From Gracilinema caldarium DSM 7334 (GTDB lineage: Bacteria > Spirochaetota > Spirochaetia > Treponematales > Breznakiellaceae), in the NCBI RefSeq assembly GCF_000219725.1, contig NC_015732.1, positions 682,001 to 746,000 of the forward strand: a stretch of DNA of 64,000 bases, given 5' to 3'. The position numbers were made by a program, and so were the translations under genes. Positions 1 through 8,031 of the stretch are shown piece after piece (the stretch's first letter is position 1; every line of letters starts with the position of its first letter). The notes beneath the pieces are model-generated. The model was given only the letters and a program-made list of their open reading frames with translations. It did not search any database and was not told where the DNA came from.

Positions 1-863
1 TAGGTTATGAACCAAACCCCGCAGCCAGAGCGCTTCGTACAACTACTTCTGGGGTAATAGGTTTTTTTGCCTACGATATTACCGAAGTATTTGCCGCAAG
101 GATTATTCATGGTGTGGAGAAAGTTGTTCGAGAAAAAGGATGTTATTTACTTTTTACAAGTGGTGTTGAATTCAATAACGATATATCAAGTGCTATCGAA
201 TTTTTAAATAAGCGTCGAGTAGATGGTATAATTGCTGCTTATGGTGTGCGTCAGACGATCAATTCTGAGCTGCGGAATATTTTCGATCTACCTGCGATTA
301 CTGTTAACACGTTCTATAATGATTCGATACCTTCTATACAGCCTGATGATTTTAAAGGAGGACGAGAAGCCGCGTTTTATCTTATTTCGAAAGGGGTACA
401 ACGCCCTGCTATGATTGCAGGGCCAGAGAATCGAATCGCTAGTATCGAACGTCTTGCAGGCTTTGCAAGTGCTCTTAACGAATGTGGAGTTGAGTTTAGT
501 GCTTCAAAGAGCGTGATCCATGGTGATTTTACTGCCGAATCAGGTGCACGTTGTCTTGATATACTGCTCGAACAACACCCTCATATTGATGCCGTTTTCT
601 GTGCTAATGATTATATGGCTGCTGGTGCGATAAACAGAGCTTTTGCGCATGGACTAGGAATCCCTAGTGATCTTAAGGTTATTGGTTATGACAATAGAGA
701 ATTTTCATCCTTTTGGCCTATACCAATCACCACCTTTGCACTACCCCTTGAACGTATGGGGGAAATGAGCGCGGCTATGCTCTTTGATTGTATCGAAGGA
801 AGAAATCCCGATCCCATGCAAGTCATGCTTCCTTCGACCCTTATTATACGTCAATCATCATAA
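1..863 (+). CDS. LacI-family transcriptional regulator, 5' end outside the window
   Basis: The reading frame is open from base 3 to the stop at 861-863, so the gene enters from the left edge; a GTG at 114 is internal. The first visible residues, GYEPNPAARALRT, match the end of a LacI helix-turn-helix and its hinge helix. They are followed by the start of a periplasmic-binding-protein-like sensor domain (GVIGFF) and later the motifs DAVFCANDYMAAGA and VIGYDN typical of LacI/GalR effector domains. About 286 residues are visible; only part of the DNA-binding head is missing. It lies next to the uronate genes, so a sugar-acid or oligosaccharide effector is likely but is inference. Confidence 0.9.
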   Translation, partial: GYEPNPAARALRTTTSGVIGFFAYDITEVFAARIIHGVEKVVREKGCYLLFTSGVEFNNDISSAIEFLNKRRVDGIIAAYGVRQTINSELRNIFDLPAITVNTFYNDSIPSIQPDDFKGGREAAFYLISKGVQRPAMIAGPENRIASIERLAGFASALNECGVEFSASKSVIHGDFTAESGARCLDILLEQHPHIDAVFCANDYMAAGAINRAFAHGLGIPSDLKVIGYDNREFSSFWPIPITTFALPLERMGEMSAAMLFDCIEGRNPDPMQVMLPSTLIIRQSS

Positions 864-907
864 ATAGAAACCTCCATCGCCCTGATCATTCCGGCACTAT
901 ATTCCCC

Positions 908-1864
908 TCACGCCTTGACAAGATGTACCGCAAAACCACCAATTTCTTTATCAAGATATATAACTTTTAAAACACCCTTTTCTCGTTTGGCAGTTTCTTC
1001 AATTCCAGAAAATCCGAAAGTTTTAAGGTACGACAAAGCCCGTTCTACATTAAAACACGTAATTCCAATATGTCCCCTGGTCCCACGGTAATTACTTTTC
1101 ATGACTTCAAAACAAGTCCCAGCAAAGATTGAGGAATTTCCTATCTTCTGAGGAAAACCAAAAGCAGATAGTAATTCCGCTGTTCCTGTGGCCAGGCTTT
1201 CATTGTCCTGATTTATTCCTACATGTGCAAAAGAAAATCCTTGCAACGCAAGCCGAGCTTCTCTGCATAATCGTGCAATCTCATCCCATTTTTCGTTTTG
1301 AATAAGATCTGGTTTTACCATCCAACTACCACCAATAGCAAGCACCGAATCGAGCCGAGCATATTCAGCTACATTTTTTGTATCAATACCTCCTGTTGGT
1401 ACAAAATGGACATTCCCAAAAGGGGCTGATAGAGCCTGAATCATGCTTGCACCGCCAGAATTTTCAGCGGGAAAAAATTTAAACACTTCAAGACCTTTAG
1501 AAAGTCCTTGTTCGATAAGAGATGGGGTATTCGCACCTGGAATAATTGGAATTTTCTGTTCCATACACCAATCAACAGTTTCAGGATTAAATCCAGGTGA
1601 CACGATGAATTTTGCACCAGCTTTAATTGCTTTTTGGGCCAAAGTCCGGTTAATAACTGTTCCAGCACCTACAAGTAATTCAGGAACTTCATTGGTAAGC
1701 CGTTCTATTACTTCTTCTGCTGCTGCAGTTCTGAATGTAATCTCAGCTACCGGCACCCCCCCTGCAATAAGAGCCTTCCCTAATGGTATGGCATGGTCTG
1801 GGTTTTCAATTTTGATGACTGGTATAAGACCGATAGTACTGAGCTTTGTAAAGATATTGAGCAT
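908..1864 (-). CDS. eda: KDPG/KHG aldolase with C-terminal VOC-like domain
   Basis: Residues 1-210 are a class I 2-keto-3-deoxy-6-phosphogluconate aldolase, which splits KDPG into pyruvate and glyceraldehyde-3-phosphate. Visible motifs are EITFRT (E41, R45), VGAGTV and FKFFPAE, whose K129 is the expected Schiff-base lysine. The usual family length is about 205-215 residues, but this protein has 318. The extra 105 residues (FAHVGIN at the start, GHIGITCFNVERAL in the middle, FAVHLV at the end) resemble a paired beta-alpha-beta unit of the vicinal-oxygen-chelate fold; that is my reading, not a database match. The ATG at 1862-1864 has an AGGAGG ribosome-binding site upstream. It is divergent from kdgK across a shared operator. 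Confidence 0.92.
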   Translation of the reverse strand: MLNIFTKLSTIGLIPVIKIENPDHAIPLGKALIAGGVPVAEITFRTAAAEEVIERLTNEVPELLVGAGTVINRTLAQKAIKAGAKFIVSPGFNPETVDWCMEQKIPIIPGANTPSLIEQGLSKGLEVFKFFPAENSGGASMIQALSAPFGNVHFVPTGGIDTKNVAEYARLDSVLAIGGSWMVKPDLIQNEKWDEIARLCREARLALQGFSFAHVGINQDNESLATGTAELLSAFGFPQKIGNSSIFAGTCFEVMKSNYRGTRGHIGITCFNVERALSYLKTFGFSGIEETAKREKGVLKVIYLDKEIGGFAVHLVKA

Positions 1865-1918
1865 ATACTAATCCTCCTGATGAGCTGAATACAGCGCAAT
1901 TGTTGATGTTTCATAATT

Positions 1919-1995
1919 AGTATATCATATAATAAATTAAAAATGAACCATCGTTTCAAAAAAATATTGACGAAAATTTGATATCCGTATACTAT
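1919..1995. promoter_or_regulatory. Divergent eda/kdgK promoters sharing a KdgR-like operator
   Basis: On the minus strand TTCATT (1942-1947) and TATACT (1919-1924), 17 bases apart, fit an eda promoter. On the plus strand TTGACG (1967-1972) and TACTAT (1990-1995), 17 bases apart, fit a kdgK promoter. Between and overlapping them is the dyad TGAACCATCGTTTCA at 1944-1958, one mismatch from TGAAA-N5-TTTCA. A repressor bound there would cover the eda -35 box and sit 8 bases from the kdgK -35 box. The boxes are seen; the regulation is inferred. Confidence 0.6.
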
Positions 1996-2046
1996 AAAAG
2001 AAACTTACTAATTATTTTGTTAATATTGATGAAAGGAGGCTCTTAT

Positions 2047-3084
2047 ATGGCCCATACCATTGTTACCTTTGGTGAAATAATGCTTCGTTTAAAAACTCCT
2101 GGGCATGAACGTTATTTTCAAACACCAATGTTTGAGGCTACTTTTGGTGGTGGTGAAGCTAATGTTGCTGTATCACTTGCGCATCTTGGTGAGCAAGCCC
2201 TATTTGTTACTGCAGTTCCTTCAAATCCGATTGGTGAAGGGGCTATTAGAGAGTTGCGAAAATATGGTGTGAATGTTGAGCATATAAAGAAAACTGCTGG
2301 CCGAATGGGTATTTACTTTTTAGAAACTGGTGCGAATCAGCGGCCAAGTAATGTGGTATATGATCGAGATCATTCATGTATATCTCATGTTATGCCTCAA
2401 GATTTTCCATGGAAAGATATTCTTAACAAGGCAAATTGGTTTCATATTACTGGTATTACTCCTGCCCTTTCGCAATCTGCTGCGGATACAGCCTTAACAG
2501 CGGTTCAGGAAGCAAAAGCCGCCGGTGCAACCGTTTCGTTGGATTTAAATTATCGGAAAAAGCTGTGGAACTATGGGAAAAAAGCATCTGAGGTGATGCG
2601 TGAAATAACTAGTTATATTGATGTTCTCATTGCAAACGAAGAAGACATACAGCGCTGTCTTGGAATTACTATGGGTAACATTGATATAACGAACGGATCT
2701 TTAGACATAGAATATTATAAAAAATTAGGATCGGCTGTTTTACAAGATTTCCCTCAAATATCTGTTATAGCTATAACATTACGAGAAAGCCATTCTGCAG
2801 ATTATAATGGATGGTCTGGGCTTTTAATTTCAAAAGAGTGTGTAGCGGTTTCTCGGAAATATGAAATAACCGATATAATTGACCGAGTTGGAGGCGGTGA
2901 TAGTTTTGCTGCAGGTCTTATCTATGGAATGTTACATTTTCCTGAAGATAAAGAACACATTATCAATTTTGCAGCAGCTGCATCAGCTCTTAAACATTCT
3001 ATACCCGGTGATTTTAACCTTGCGAGTCTTTCAGAAATTGAAGCACTCATGAAAGGAGACGGTTCTGGAAGAGTCCAGAGATAA
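2047..3084 (+). CDS. kdgK: 2-keto-3-deoxygluconate kinase (PfkB family)
   Basis: This is a ribokinase/PfkB-fold sugar kinase of 345 residues that phosphorylates KDG to KDPG, the substrate of the divergent aldolase. The N-terminal TFGEIMLRL, the glycine-rich FGGGEANVAVSLAHLG and the C-terminal DRVGGGDSFAAGL (catalytic base about D285 in the GGGD anion hole) are all present. The start is placed at ATG 2047, preceded by AAAGGAGG; an upstream TTG at 1978 lies inside the promoter. It is the first gene of a kdgK-kduI-kduD unit. KDG rather than another ketose is inferred from the neighbours. Confidence 0.9.
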   Translation: MAHTIVTFGEIMLRLKTPGHERYFQTPMFEATFGGGEANVAVSLAHLGEQALFVTAVPSNPIGEGAIRELRKYGVNVEHIKKTAGRMGIYFLETGANQRPSNVVYDRDHSCISHVMPQDFPWKDILNKANWFHITGITPALSQSAADTALTAVQEAKAAGATVSLDLNYRKKLWNYGKKASEVMREITSYIDVLIANEEDIQRCLGITMGNIDITNGSLDIEYYKKLGSAVLQDFPQISVIAITLRESHSADYNGWSGLLISKECVAVSRKYEITDIIDRVGGGDSFAAGLIYGMLHFPEDKEHIINFAAAASALKHSIPGDFNLASLSEIEALMKGDGSGRVQR

Positions 3085-3094
3085 TAATAGGAGC

Positions 3095-3109
3095 TGAAAC
3101 AGAGTTTCT
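3095..3109. promoter_or_regulatory. KdgR-like operator dyad before kduI
   Basis: TGAAACAGAGTTTCT contains the perfect dyad GAAAC-AGA-GTTTC in the 39-base gap between kdgK and kduI. It matches TGAAA-N5-TTTCA at 9 of 10 fixed positions and ends 14 bases before the kduI start. It may be an internal operator. As RNA it could also form a small hairpin next to the AAGGAG ribosome-binding site. Confidence 0.5.
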
Positions 3110-3123
3110 ATAAGGAGAAAAAT

Positions 3124-3960
3124 ATGCAATTTGATATTCGCTATGCAAATCATCCAGAAGATGCAAAACAGTATGATACAAAAGCACAACGAAAACATTT
3201 TCTGGTCGAGCAAGTTTTTACCCCAGGAGAGCTACGGATGACCTATAGCCATCAGGATAGGCTTATATTTGGTGGTGCAATGCCAATTGAAAAACCGTTG
3301 GAACTTGAAGCGGATAAAGAGTTGGGCACCACCTATTTTCTTGAACGTAGAGAGCTGGGACTCATCAATATAGGTGGCCCTGGGCGACTTGTCATCGATG
3401 GAGCAGTCTATGATCTTACAAAAAGCGAAGGCGCTTATGTCGGAATGGGAACCCAGTATGTTCGTTTTGAATCCAAAGATCCTACAAACCCTGCAAAATG
3501 GTATATGGCCAGTGCCCCGGCTCATCAAACCTATCCTACGGTTACCATTAACTTACATCAGGCTAATCCCAAAAAATTGGGGAGTTCTGAAACAAGTAAT
3601 GAACGGACGATTTATCAGTATGTCCATCCTGCGGTCTGTAAAAGCTGTCAGCTTGTTATGGGGATGACTATTCTTTCCAAAGGAAGTGTGTGGAATACGA
3701 TGCCCTGTCATACCCATGAACGCAGGATGGAAGCTTATTTTTATTTTGATATGGAACAGGATACACGGGTTTTCCATTTCTTTGGTCGTCCTGAGGAAAC
3801 GAGGCATCTAGTTGTAGCCAATGAACAGGCTGTAATTTCACCAAGCTGGTCCATCCATTCTGGGGTTGGAACTGCCTCGTATACATTCATTTGGGCAATG
3901 GCTGGGGAAAATCAGACCTTTGATGATATGGATTTTGTAAAGCCGGAAGATTTGAAATAG
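3124..3960 (+). CDS. kduI: 5-keto-4-deoxyuronate isomerase
   Basis: KduI converts 5-keto-4-deoxyuronate (DKI), released after pectate-lyase digestion, to 2,5-diketo-3-deoxygluconate. The protein has 278 residues, the normal length. The cupin metal-binding motif PCHTHERRMEAYFYF supplies H196, H198 and E203, and the C-terminal SPSWSIHSGVGT supplies the fourth histidine, matching the zinc ligands of the E. coli enzyme. The start has an AAGGAG site 6 bases upstream. It is followed 9 bases later by kduD, which takes the next step. Confidence 0.96.
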   Translation: MQFDIRYANHPEDAKQYDTKAQRKHFLVEQVFTPGELRMTYSHQDRLIFGGAMPIEKPLELEADKELGTTYFLERRELGLINIGGPGRLVIDGAVYDLTKSEGAYVGMGTQYVRFESKDPTNPAKWYMASAPAHQTYPTVTINLHQANPKKLGSSETSNERTIYQYVHPAVCKSCQLVMGMTILSKGSVWNTMPCHTHERRMEAYFYFDMEQDTRVFHFFGRPEETRHLVVANEQAVISPSWSIHSGVGTASYTFIWAMAGENQTFDDMDFVKPEDLK

Positions 3961-3969
3961 GATTTTGAT

Positions 3970-4740
3970 ATGGTTGATAGTATACAACAGTTTCGTCTTG
4001 ATGAAAAGGTTGCCCTTGTAACGGGTTGTAATCGGGGACTTGGTCAGGCTATGGCAATAGCTCTAGCTCAGGCTGGTGCTGATATTATTGGTGTGAGTGC
4101 ATCACCTGATGCAAGAGAAACAGAAGGTATGGTGACCAATACGGGTCGCCGTTTTATCTACATTTCTGCAGATTTACGAAGTACACAGCCGATTCCATAT
4201 ATCATGGATAAGGCAATACAAGGATTGGGTAAGATTGATATTCTTGTTAATAATGCAGGTATTATTAAAAGAAATGATGCACTTGCTTTTTTGGAATCTG
4301 AGTGGGATGAAGTAATTAATCTGAATCTGAAAACGGTTTTCTTTTTAAGTCAGGCTGCGGCAAGGTTTTGGGTGGAGCATAAGTCTAAAGGAAAAATCAT
4401 CAATGTTGCCAGTATGCTGAGTTTCCAGGGTGGAATTCGTGTTCCCTCCTATACTGCAAGCAAAAGCGGTATCCGTGGACTAACGATGGCATTATCTAAT
4501 GAATGGGCTAAATACGGGATTAATGTAAATGCTATTGCTCCGGGGTATATGGCTACAGATAACACGGAAGCGCTCAGAAAAGATCCGCAACGAAGTCAGG
4601 AAATTTTAGCTCGTATTCCTGCTGGCCGATGGGGTGATGCATCGGATCTAGCAGGGGCGGTTGTATTCCTTGCTTCCCAAGCCTCGGATTATGTTCATGG
4701 TCATACATTAGCGGTTGATGGTGGGTGGTTGGGACGGTAA
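3970..4740 (+). CDS. kduD: 2-deoxy-D-gluconate 3-dehydrogenase / 2,5-diketo-3-deoxygluconate reductase (SDR)
   Basis: A classical short-chain dehydrogenase of 256 residues that reduces 2,5-diketo-3-deoxygluconate to KDG. Visible are the cofactor motif TGCNRGLG (18-25), NNAG (94-97), catalytic S148 and the YTASK pair Y161/K165. The order kdgK-kduI-kduD gives the whole route from DKI to KDPG in one operon. It is convergent with the IclR gene, with only 7 bases between stops. Assignment to KduD rather than another SDR rests partly on context and on the phrase IIKRNDALAF, common in KduD proteins. Confidence 0.93.
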   Translation: MVDSIQQFRLDEKVALVTGCNRGLGQAMAIALAQAGADIIGVSASPDARETEGMVTNTGRRFIYISADLRSTQPIPYIMDKAIQGLGKIDILVNNAGIIKRNDALAFLESEWDEVINLNLKTVFFLSQAAARFWVEHKSKGKIINVASMLSFQGGIRVPSYTASKSGIRGLTMALSNEWAKYGINVNAIAPGYMATDNTEALRKDPQRSQEILARIPAGRWGDASDLAGAVVFLASQASDYVHGHTLAVDGGWLGR

Positions 4741-4747
4741 AGTTGTC

Positions 4748-5509
4748 TTACGAGAGGTAGCCAAGGATGCGACTTAGTTCCATGGCAGCCCCTCGTATTT
4801 CTTTAATATTACTTTCTAGTTGTTCAGTGGAAAAGCGAAAAACTGGCCAGGAAACACTGACTGCTGCAACAATTTCGTTAGAAGAATCGAAAATCGGTGC
4901 TGCGATGCAGGTTATCCCTTCTTCATGTTCTTCCCGATCTTGAGCAAATCCATTATTACGAATATTCACTAACTCTGAAAGAAGTTGCTTTTTAGCTTTT
5001 ATGGTATGGGGGGTAAAGGGAACCAATTTTAATTCTTGCATTATTTGTTTTTGTTTTTTTTCTTCCATATAAGCTAAAAGAACTTTTCCAATAGCGGTGC
5101 AATAGAGGGGGATATGTTTACCAACCCTGGAATACATACGTATTGTGTATCGAGATTCAATCTTTACAACATACAGAGCTTCATTCTCATCGAGTATACC
5201 CATGTGAACTGTTTCACCCAGTCTTTCTGATAATTTTTCACATATTGGTCTGGCAACAATCGGTAACTGGATATGATCTAGTGCACGGGATCCTACAGAA
5301 AATAACTTCATTGTGAGGAACCAACGGTCTCCTTCATCCTTTTTGACATATCCAAGCTCTTTTAATGTCATCAGGAAACGATACACCGTTGGTTTAGCTA
5401 TATGGCTTGTACGGGCAAGATTCTCTAAACTTGTACTTGAAACTTGAGACAGTTGTTCCAGAATCTTAAAAGTCCGTTCGACCGCACTTATATTTTTTAA
5501 GTTTGCCAT
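4748..5509 (-). CDS. IclR-family transcriptional regulator, KdgR-like
   Basis: This 253-residue protein has an N-terminal winged helix-turn-helix (about 8-65, with SLENLARTSHIAKPTVYRFL) and a C-terminal GAF-like IclR effector domain. The latter includes VHMGILDENEALYVVKIE and the signature GITCIAAPIFD. KdgR proteins of pectin-degrading bacteria belong to this family and respond to KDG. The start overlaps the uxaC stop by 13 bases, implying translational coupling. Three TGAAA-N5-TTTCA-like dyads in this region, similar to the known KdgR operator, make a KdgR role likely; the effector is inferred. Confidence 0.9.
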   Translation of the reverse strand: MANLKNISAVERTFKILEQLSQVSSTSLENLARTSHIAKPTVYRFLMTLKELGYVKKDEGDRWFLTMKLFSVGSRALDHIQLPIVARPICEKLSERLGETVHMGILDENEALYVVKIESRYTIRMYSRVGKHIPLYCTAIGKVLLAYMEEKKQKQIMQELKLVPFTPHTIKAKKQLLSELVNIRNNGFAQDREEHEEGITCIAAPIFDSSNEIVAAVSVSWPVFRFSTEQLESNIKEIRGAAMELSRILGYLS

Positions 5510-6933
5510 CCTTCAAAATACTCCTTTGCATTTCTAAAAGCTATGTTCTGAACAATCGATGATAACAATCTTCGGTCGCTTGGAATTTCACCATCCTCTA
5601 CCCATTGTCCCAACATGTTACAGAGTATACGGCGAAAGTATTCATGTCGGGGATAGGAAAGGAAGCTTCGTGAATCGGTAAGCATGCCAACAAAACGCGG
5701 TAACAGACCAAGATTCCCAAGAACTCGCATCTGTTCTTCCATACCATCCCTGTGATCACAGAACCACCAGGCTGAACCAAACTGGATTTTACCAGGAATT
5801 TCATCACCCTGGAAGCACCCCATAAGGGTTCCAATGGTATAATAGTCCTTTGGATTTAAGCTATAGAGTATTGTTTTGGGCAAGTTATTATGTTGATCCA
5901 TCAAATCGAGCAAGCCAGATAAATTTGCCGCTACTGGATGATCATGAACCGCATCAAAACCTGTATCTGGTCCAAACTGTATAAAACGCCTGCTATTGTT
6001 GTTACGAAGGGCTGCAAGATGTAATTGCATAACCCAACCTCGTTTTTTATATGCTTTCCCAAGATAAACGAGGATGAATGTCCGATAACGATCAGTTTCT
6101 TCTATGGTGAGTTTTTCACCTGTCATAGCTTTCTTAAATATTGTATCAACCTCATTTTCCCACAGTGATCCAACGGTTCCGTTAGTTGCTAATGTAAAGG
6201 GCGGGTATTCAAGTGCATGATCCGAAGCCCTGCAGCCAAGCTTATTAAAATGATCCATCCGTTTTTCAAGAGCCGAAAGAAGATCCGTAAGATTGGTAAT
6301 CGAAATTCCAGCAGCTTTCCCAAGCTGTTGAATATAATCAGCAAATCCTTTCTGATGACAATGTATAGCCTTGTCGGGTCTAAAAGAAGGAAGTACTTTA
6401 GTTGTTGTTTGTTTCTCTTGTTGAAGGACCGCGTGCCATTCTAAACTGTCCGCAGGATCATCGGTAGTACCTACAGCGTATACATTGAACTTTTTAAAAA
6501 TACCAAACACTGAGAGTTCAGAATTTTCTTTAAGAGCCTGATTAGCCTTTTCCCAAATTTGTAGTGCTGTTGCTTCATCCAACGGTTCTGTGATGCCAAA
6601 ATAGCGCTGTAATTCTAAATGAGTCCAATGATAAAGAGGATTCCCGATTGTTTGTGGAATAGTTCTCGCCCAGGCAAGAAATTTTTCGTAATCAGGCGTA
6701 TCGCCGGTTATATATCGCTCGTCAATTCCATTCGAACGCATTGCCCGCCACTTATAATGATCACCACCAAGCCATATTTGGGTAATGTTGGTAAACCTTC
6801 GATTTTCTGCAATTTCTCGTGGATTTAAATGGCAATGATAATCAAAAATAGGTTCTTGACTTGCTACCTCATGATATAACCATCGGGCTGTTTTAGTTTG
6901 TAATAAAAAATCCTTGTTCATAAAATGTTTCAT
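5497..6933 (-). CDS. uxaC: Glucuronate/galacturonate isomerase
   Basis: UxaC interconverts D-galacturonate and tagaturonate, or D-glucuronate and fructuronate. The 478-residue length is normal for this amidohydrolase-fold family. Visible are the metal-site region DYHCHLNPREIAENR near the N-terminus, WLGGDHYKWRAMR, and the C-terminal MLTDSRSFLSYPRHEYFRR. An AGGAGG site precedes the start. It is the middle gene of a BASS transporter-uxaC-IclR operon. No uxaA, uxaB, uxuA or uxuB is in the window, so the product must be handled by genes elsewhere. Confidence 0.96.
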   Translation of the reverse strand: MKHFMNKDFLLQTKTARWLYHEVASQEPIFDYHCHLNPREIAENRRFTNITQIWLGGDHYKWRAMRSNGIDERYITGDTPDYEKFLAWARTIPQTIGNPLYHWTHLELQRYFGITEPLDEATALQIWEKANQALKENSELSVFGIFKKFNVYAVGTTDDPADSLEWHAVLQQEKQTTTKVLPSFRPDKAIHCHQKGFADYIQQLGKAAGISITNLTDLLSALEKRMDHFNKLGCRASDHALEYPPFTLATNGTVGSLWENEVDTIFKKAMTGEKLTIEETDRYRTFILVYLGKAYKKRGWVMQLHLAALRNNNSRRFIQFGPDTGFDAVHDHPVAANLSGLLDLMDQHNNLPKTILYSLNPKDYYTIGTLMGCFQGDEIPGKIQFGSAWWFCDHRDGMEEQMRVLGNLGLLPRFVGMLTDSRSFLSYPRHEYFRRILCNMLGQWVEDGEIPSDRRLLSSIVQNIAFRNAKEYFEGWQT

Positions 6934-6957
6934 TATAATCCTCCTCTTTGTTCTTCA

Positions 6958-7914
6958 TTATACATGGTAACAAGCTTTTCTTTTTATGAAAATTTCACCT
7001 GCAAAGGATGCAAGGCTTTGTTGAAAAATCATCCCAAGAATTGCTGGTAGTGCTGCAGCAGAAGGAAAAAACGCTATCGCAAGGGTTGCGGCGGCACTGA
7101 TATTTCGTAGACCTATAGAAAAAATAAAAGTTGTTTTTTCAGCTTGGGAGACTTTTTCCCATTTACCAGCGACATCACCAAGAAAAAAGCCAAACATGCC
7201 TAATACTACTGCTTGAAAGCCTATCCAGTAGACATTTGGATCGCTCCAGTGTACCTGAGGAGACAGAACCGCACTATTGGCTGCTACAACCATAATTAAA
7301 CATAACTTTGAAACAGGTTTTAGTATAGGATTGATTTGGTTGGGAATTCGTCCATGACTGCTTTCATTGATTATAATTCCTAGAATTGTGGGTATAACAA
7401 TCATTAACATTAGGGAAAAAGCCATATCGATTAATGAAACTGATATGGATTTACCAATCAGCAGATAGATTGTAAGTGGTACAACCAGGGGGGATAGAAT
7501 CGTATCCAGGAGAATAATACTCAAAGAAAGAGCATTATTGCCTTTATTAATACTATTCCAAATAAATCCAGAAACAGCGGTAGGAGTGGAAAAAAGAAGT
7601 ACAAATCCAGCAATATATGAAGAGTTATTTGAATTAATTAGGCTGGTAAAGATAAAACTTACCACAGGCATAATAATATGAGCATTGGTAAAAAAGATGA
7701 TAAGAGACTTTGGTTTTGTAAAGACAGACAATAATTCATTAAAATGCAAATTTAATGCACTAGAAATGGTCATTATCCCAAAAAGAAAAGGAATTGCTGG
7801 ACGAAATGTACCACACACAGAAGAGAATAAGAAACCTATTGCAACTCCTAGAGGAGTTAAGAAAGGCATGTGTGTTTCAAGCCATTGATTGACATGTAAA
7901 CCAATGTTTTTCAT
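6958..7914 (-). CDS. BASS-family (bile acid:sodium symporter-like) membrane transporter
   Basis: A 318-residue polytopic membrane protein with the BASS/arsenite-permease-like fold; I count about nine or ten hydrophobic segments. Family-like stretches include the N-terminal MPFLTPLGVAIGFLF, a middle LLFSTPTAVSGFIW and a C-terminal FSIGLRNISAAATLAI. The start at 7914 is chosen because AGGATT precedes it; an in-frame ATG lies at 7941 and the open frame extends further upstream. It is the first gene before uxaC (24-base gap), and a perfect KdgR-like dyad overlaps its promoter. A sugar acid or 2-keto acid substrate is therefore plausible but unproven. Confidence 0.85.
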   Translation of the reverse strand: MKNIGLHVNQWLETHMPFLTPLGVAIGFLFSSVCGTFRPAIPFLFGIMTISSALNLHFNELLSVFTKPKSLIIFFTNAHIIMPVVSFIFTSLINSNNSSYIAGFVLLFSTPTAVSGFIWNSINKGNNALSLSIILLDTILSPLVVPLTIYLLIGKSISVSLIDMAFSLMLMIVIPTILGIIINESSHGRIPNQINPILKPVSKLCLIMVVAANSAVLSPQVHWSDPNVYWIGFQAVVLGMFGFFLGDVAGKWEKVSQAEKTTFIFSIGLRNISAAATLAIAFFPSAAALPAILGMIFQQSLASFAGEIFIKRKACYHV

Positions 7915-7927
7915 ACAATCCTGAATA

Positions 7928-7971
7928 ATGAAATATAATTTCATAATTAAACATATTATGAGACTTGTCAA
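7928..7971 (-). promoter_or_regulatory. BASS-uxaC-iclR promoter with perfect KdgR-like operator
   Basis: On the minus strand TTGACA (7966-7971) and AATTAT (7943-7948) are 17 bases apart. The palindrome ATGAAATATAATTTCAT (7928-7944) carries TGAAA-TATAA-TTTCA and covers the end of the -10 box and the likely start site, a good position for repression. A second dyad, AAGTAT-N6-ATACTT at 7970-7987, lies toward the divergent regulator gene. Confidence 0.65.
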
Positions 7972-8031
7972 GTATAGGACAATACTTAAAATAACTTGCA
8001 TTTTTCTGAATGTTATAACAATAATAATGCT

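Noticed and set aside
1978-2046. Upstream TTG start for kdgK
   Set aside because: It would encode the promoter region; ATG 2047 has a strong ribosome-binding site and matches the family start.
6958-7914. Assignment of the BASS protein as an arsenite exporter
   Set aside because: It lacks the ACR3 cysteine motif AAPCTAMVF seen in the real ACR3 at 26295, and its neighbours are uronate genes.
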